From contig OY998175.1 of assembly GCA_963921935.1 (NCBI GenBank), positions 261,943,709 to 262,007,708 on the forward strand: DNA of 64,000 bases, written 5' to 3'. This document shows, piece by piece, positions 60,292 through 64,000 of this stretch. The stretch comes from Galeruca laticollis. Its lineage: Eukaryota > Arthropoda > Insecta > Coleoptera > Chrysomelidae. The notes under the pieces were generated by a model, which saw only the letters and a list, made by a program, of their open reading frames with translations, had not been told where the DNA came from and made no database searches. Both the position numbers and the translations under genes were made by a program. The stretch's first letter is position 1. Every line of letters begins with the position of its first letter.

Positions 60292-60334
60292 TATGAGCAT
60301 ATTCCACGAAGTAAGGGTCGAGACAGTCAATTTC
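60292..60334. repeat. 43-bp sequence identical to 30521-30563, flanked by ACTAA
   Basis: All 43 bases (starting TATGAGCATATTCC, ending GACAGTCAATTTC) match 30521-30563 exactly in the same orientation. Here ACTAA occurs on both sides (60287-60291 and 60335-60339); at 30 kb TATCATAGT occurs on both sides (30512-30520 and 30564-30572). It lies between the Penelope end and its right-hand flank. Confidence 0.85.
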
Positions 60335-60564
60335 ACTAAATAAACTGTCAATATAGATTCCCCACACCATCTCAGTAATCACAAAAAAATCCAATTAACC
60401 AGGCGCCATTTTATAAGGATTTCTCAGTTAAAGTACCATTGTTAATACTAGACTGGAGAGAAATCAAATACTGGAGGTTTCAGCAAATTTATTATTAAAT
60501 TATAAATCAATAACATAATTGACATTAACTGCATATCCAAAATACAAGACGAATACGAACGTCG

Positions 60565-60807
60565 TTATACAATAAAAATCTCCAATTCTAGATTTCCATG
60601 AATTGAGTATAAGACAAAGGACTTAACTTGGTGAGGTTCTCGAATTATTCGGCTCTCATCTAGGTCCCAGTGGATGGAGATAGGGTCCTTAATCCATCCT
60701 GGCCGGTTTCGTGCTATTTCTACCCATGTTGTGTAATCATGCTTCTGATATGACCAGTTCTTCAGATACCTACCTGAACTTATTGGATTCTGGTAACAAT
60801 CAATCAA
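60565..60807 (-). CDS. 80-codon ORF, unknown
   Basis: Composition is protein-like (Trp-rich, no low complexity): SSGRYLKNWSYQKHDYTTW, VEIARNRPGWIKDPISIHWD, LDESRIIREPHQ. GC is above the flanks. I do not recognise it; it might be the tail of a retrotransposon protein or an old exon. No partner domain is adjacent. Confidence 0.3.
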   Translation of the reverse strand: MIDCYQNPISSGRYLKNWSYQKHDYTTWVEIARNRPGWIKDPISIHWDLDESRIIREPHQVKSFVLYSIHGNLELEIFIV

Positions 60808-61003
60808 GACGATGTTATTGGTTATACGTACAAACCTTGTGTCTAAGGAAGGAACTTATTTTTGATTAACATCAGTTTATATAGTTTAACATGTTTTCGA
60901 ACAACTCCTATCCGTCTGCATTGTTAAATCAGCTTATCTACCCTGCGTACCTTGAGCATTATCTCGAACAACTAACTTTTTCCAATTATCTTGCATATGG
61001 GGC

Positions 61004-62400
61004 TTTCCATAGGTAAACCTTCAATTGAATATGTATCTTATTGTCAAAAGTGAAATAATTCTGATTAATACATACATCAAATAAATTAAGTATATCTGAT
61101 ATTATTCCTGGATTAGTATTTCTGAAAATAAAAAAAATAATCCAGGAATAGATATACTTAATTTATTTGATGTATGTGTTAATCAGAATTACTTCACTTT
61201 TGACAATAACATATATATTTAAAATGAAGGTTTACCAATGGGAAGCCCTATATCATCAATTTTGGGATACATTTTAATGGACAGTTTAGAGAGAAAAATC
61301 TTTGGAAGTAATATTTCAAAAAATTTCATATTTTGGTATAGATATGTAGATGACATATTTGCTAGTTTAATAGGTAGTAATCGACAATTACATGTATTTT
61401 TCAACAATATTAATAATTTACACCCAAAAATTAAATTTACATTAGAAGTTGAAGAAAATAACTCAATTAATTTTCTTCATTTAAAAATTCAAAGGGTTAA
61501 TAATGTACTTGATTATTCAATTTACAGAAAATCAACACACACTGACGTAACTGTCCCATATAATTCCAATCATCCCATGTCACATAAATTAGCAGGATAT
61601 AAATGAATGATACATAGAGCTTTCTTAGTTCCTATGAACAAATGTAATTTTAATAGAGAAATTAATACAATTAAACAAATAGCAACACCCAACGGTTATC
61701 CATTACATATGATAAATAAATTTATTAGTGAAAAAGAGGAAATAGTGGCAACTTGATATTGCGGTTATCTTAAATGTCTTCTAGATTCTAGTTCTTCAAG
61801 GAAATCTAGTTCTTGTTTATTATCACAAATACATAGTATTTATAATTCTGTGGTGTTAATAAATGTTTGGTGTCAAGTAAATGTTTTGGGTAATGGGATA
61901 TTTCTGGTTGTTTTAATCTGTATGCTCGTAATTGTCCGTTGTGTCTAATTTCAAAATCGTTTGACCTATATAGACAGCATTGAATACTGGATATTTGAGT
62001 TTACCTATATGTACCAGACTTTTTAAACTAAGATATTTTTCTTTTTACATTTAACAATTTCGCACTAAGTTTAAGTAATGTAAATGTAAATGTTAGAACA
62101 AAAATATCCTCAATTAACGAATCTGGTAATTATATATATACTTGAATGCACAGAATGTAATGCTTTCTAAAACACTTACAAATTTTCAAATTAGACACAA
62201 TGAACAATTACAAGCGTAGAAATTGAAGGCACCAAAGAAATCCCATTATGCAAAACATTTACTTAACACCAAACTTTAGTTAAGACTTAGTATTATCCAT
62301 AGAATTGTCAAATTTTATAATCATTTATTATATTGTAGAATTATCTGGAAACAGTTTAATTTGAAAAAGTTTTGTGAAATTCTCAGCTTAATTTTTTTTC
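61004..62400 (+). mobile_element. scrambled Penelope-like element with nested fold-backs
   Basis: A fold-back at about 61004-61251 has arms of about 115 bp derived from the RT segment around the LPMGSP motif. The RT continues on + to about 61757. At 61750-62080 the endonuclease sequence is inverted (minus), and at about 62080-62285 a different endonuclease piece is on +. At 62305-62375 a diverged copy of the element terminus follows. It is older than the 57-60 kb copy. Confidence 0.75.
61238..61757 (+). pseudogene. Penelope-like RT C-terminal half (second copy)
   Basis: From MGSPISSILGYILMDSLERK through FWYRYVDDIFASLIG (YVDD kept), NNLHPKIKFTLEVEENNSIN and SIYRKSTHTD to a TGA at 61604-61606. 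It then continues in the same frame MIHRAFLVPMNKCNFNREIN, ending in a TGA at about 61755. About 80 percent similar by eye to the 58-59 kb RT, with the N-terminal half represented only by the inverted arm at its left. Confidence 0.8.
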
Positions 62401-63540
62401 TTCCCTACTCACTCACTTTATCTTGGTGAATATTTTTAAGGGCAGTATTGTGAAGGGAAAATACTGTGCCAAGCTACAATCATATGAGTCTGAATAATTT
62501 GAACGCTATTCCATCTAAAGAATCATTAAAGGAATTGATATACATATAAAACGTATTGTGTCTGATTTTATACTAATAATATGAAAAGCATAACTGTAAA
62601 AGCATATAGCTGTTGATATATTTCCAAAAATATACCAATAACTTCAAATATAACTTCCTTGAAAGAGAACATGCAATGTGAGAATACGGTTACTAGTTCT
62701 GACTTGTATTATGTTGAAAAGTTAGTCTGTATTTTTAAAGGTTCCGTTTTCTCGGAGTATACTATTGGAAAATGTTCTTATATCATCAAGCTTTTCCTAA
62801 CTCTAACTGGAATTCACGATCTCTCGAACTAGAAAATGTACTTTTCTCGTTTCAAGGAATTATATTGGCTATATCACTTGGCAACCAATGTCAGGCGAGC
62901 ATTGATTTTTACATGTTTACTGAAATATACTTCCTTGAATAGGAAGATTAATACGAAATTTCTGCTTATTCTGCGCCTTTACAAGAAATAAAATTAAGTA
63001 CATTAGTAGAGTAATTTGAAATGAAATTTATATGCATTTTCTACTATGTAGCTTGATAAAGTACGGTTGAATGGAATTAAAGGACGACATCATATAATAT
63101 TATCACCATACAAGTCTGCTGTTGTTTCAAACACATGTTCATTTCTTGTGCTACTTGATATATTCATACTTTATATATTCATCCATAATATTTTTTTGAT
63201 TTTATGAAAGTCTCTACCTTTCAGCCCCAAGGTAGTTCACGGAATATCAAGAAGATAGTACTGGAGTGAACGAGATGCTGTTCCGAATCTAGACTACGTC
63301 GAACTTGTAGACCCCTCTCGAAACTAGCGACTCAAGAATAGGGTTTAAAATGAATAATGTTATTCATTCCATAAATACGTTATAGATTTAGATTTTAGTC
63401 ATGATAAGCTTCCAGCAGATATAAGACATGAGTTCTTTTTTAATCAAAAATATGGAAAAAAATCGTAAGTACAAACTATGTTCAAATATGCAGTTACATC
63501 AATTTTCATTGAATACTTCCCTCCTGTCAAAAATCCTATG
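62401..63540. other. AT-rich intergenic DNA
   Basis: No gene or paired repeat recognised. Confidence 0.5.
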
Positions 63541-63572
63541 TAAATGAAGTGAAATTATCGCAAAATTGCAGT

Positions 63573-63640
63573 GATAATTGCATTATATATAGCGAAAGAG
63601 CCCTGCGATAATTGCATTGTAGAAAGCGAAGCAGCCCTGC
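63573..63640. repeat. two tandem 34-bp units in or near the BEL/Pao LTR
   Basis: Units at 63573-63606 and 63607-63640 share GATAATTGCATT and AGCGAA-AGCCCTGC with five or so differences. Confidence 0.85.
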
Positions 63641-63689
63641 GATAAATAATTGCAAAATTATGTCCATTGCAATTCCATTTCCATTTATG

Positions 63690-63857
63690 AGTTCGTTGAA
63701 AATAAAGCACTCGAGCTGTTTCGTAAATAAGTTTTATTAAAAGTAATCTTCAAAAATTGATGTTAGAAACGTTTTCAAAATTGAATTGTCAAGTTGAAGT
63801 TCATTATATATCTGTCAGTTTACATTTTTTTTTTAATGTCACTTGATATTTTTAACA
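63690..63857 (-). repeat. BEL/Pao 3' LTR (start defined, end uncertain)
   Basis: On the minus strand the purine tract CGCGGGAGGA (63867-63858) is followed by TGTTAAAAATATC, an LTR-like TGT start at 63857. AATAAAA at about 63735-63741 fits a polyadenylation signal. The left limit is a guess and may include the 34-bp repeats. Confidence 0.55.
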
Positions 63858-64000
63858 TCCTCCCGCGGCGGAGAATCTTCAACTTCTAACGGAAAAAGAA
63901 GTTGCACTGGTCTACGACGTCTACACCCGTCACTCAATTGCACTTCACAAGCCCGCACTCGACTATCGCGCCCTACAAACACATCGATGACTTTAACCAT
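63839..64000 (-). CDS. BEL/Pao pol C-terminus (integrase tail), partial at window edge
   Basis: The frame enters from the right edge and reads MVKVIDVFVGRDSRVRACEV, then CRRRRPVQLLFPLEVEDSPP and REDVKNIK before TGA (63839-63841). The GRD...VR...RPVQLLxPLE pattern is the conserved end of BEL/Pao integrases. The last codons run through the polypurine tract into the LTR, as is usual for this superfamily. It has no lesion in the visible part; whether the element is intact cannot be seen. Confidence 0.8.
   Translation of the reverse strand: MVKVIDVFVGRDSRVRACEVQLSDGCRRRRPVQLLFPLEVEDSPPREDVKNIK

Overview
This window is AT-rich, intron-scale eukaryotic DNA. Every family it carries (Ty3/gypsy, BEL/Pao, RTE, an RNase H-bearing non-LTR element, Penelope-like, mariner, a DD82E-type Tc1/mariner relative, MULE, Crypton) is common in arthropods, so an insect nuclear genome is the natural reading; the order cannot be fixed from the sequence alone. 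There is no intact host gene. The only host-gene hints are two exon-like pieces with good splice signals (6843-6897 on +, 32831-32920 on -) and a 39-codon ORF at 6332. The rest is a dense graveyard of transposable elements separated by AT-rich DNA in which I see nothing coding.

Layout. 1-3.5 kb: a 17.6/297-like gypsy element (gag tail, -1 frame pol, 3' LTR, integrase lost) followed by an LTR scrap of a second gypsy family. 3.5-11 kb: intergenic, with a TA microsatellite and a cluster of GGCTCC motifs. 11.1-11.8 kb: a 5'-truncated non-LTR element (RNase H plus zinc-finger tail). 13.2-16.24 kb: a nearly full-length RTE-type LINE on the minus strand, abutted at its 5' end by a tRNA-like unit with inverted ends. 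16.6-18.4 kb: a 5' LTR, tRNA-Leu-type primer site and SAP-containing gag of another gypsy. 18.4-22.75 kb: TA-repeat arrays into which two TA-targeting DNA transposons have inserted side by side: a decayed, intron-containing DD82E element and a DD41D mariner with perfect 40-bp ends. 23.3-24.96 kb: a MULE with an 8-bp target duplication. 25.28-26.64 kb: a second DD82E transposase, open apart from one stop codon. 27.3-32.7 kb: a gypsy element on the minus strand with its 5' LTR; LTR relatives lie at 3.1 kb and 53.7 kb.

35.4-37.3 kb: gag-protease remnant. 37.3-39.0 kb: a 1.7-kb fold-back with a hammerhead-like motif. 39.05-42.3 kb: a degenerate transposon ORF and a decayed gag between direct repeats. 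43.06-43.68 kb: a 0.6-kb fold-back with hammerhead-like cores in both arms. 45.1-46.8 kb: a Crypton tyrosine recombinase flanked by repeated motifs. 47.4-48.4 kb: a third DD82E remnant. 51.4-52.3 kb: a dead mariner. 52.7-53.9 kb: gypsy gag start, tRNA-Lys-type primer site and LTR. 57.36-60.29 kb: a Penelope-like element built as an almost perfect 1.1-kb inverted repeat around its reverse transcriptase, with a hammerhead-like ribozyme candidate near each end, followed by a 43-bp sequence that also occurs exactly at 30.52 kb. 61.0-62.4 kb: a scrambled second Penelope copy. The right edge enters a BEL/Pao element.

The genes do not work together as a pathway; each belongs to a separate mobile element, most of them broken. 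The points of most interest are the short duplicated 43-bp insert, the Penelope fold-back with ribozyme candidates, the DD82E family with and without introns, the TA array used twice as a target, and the Crypton boundaries.
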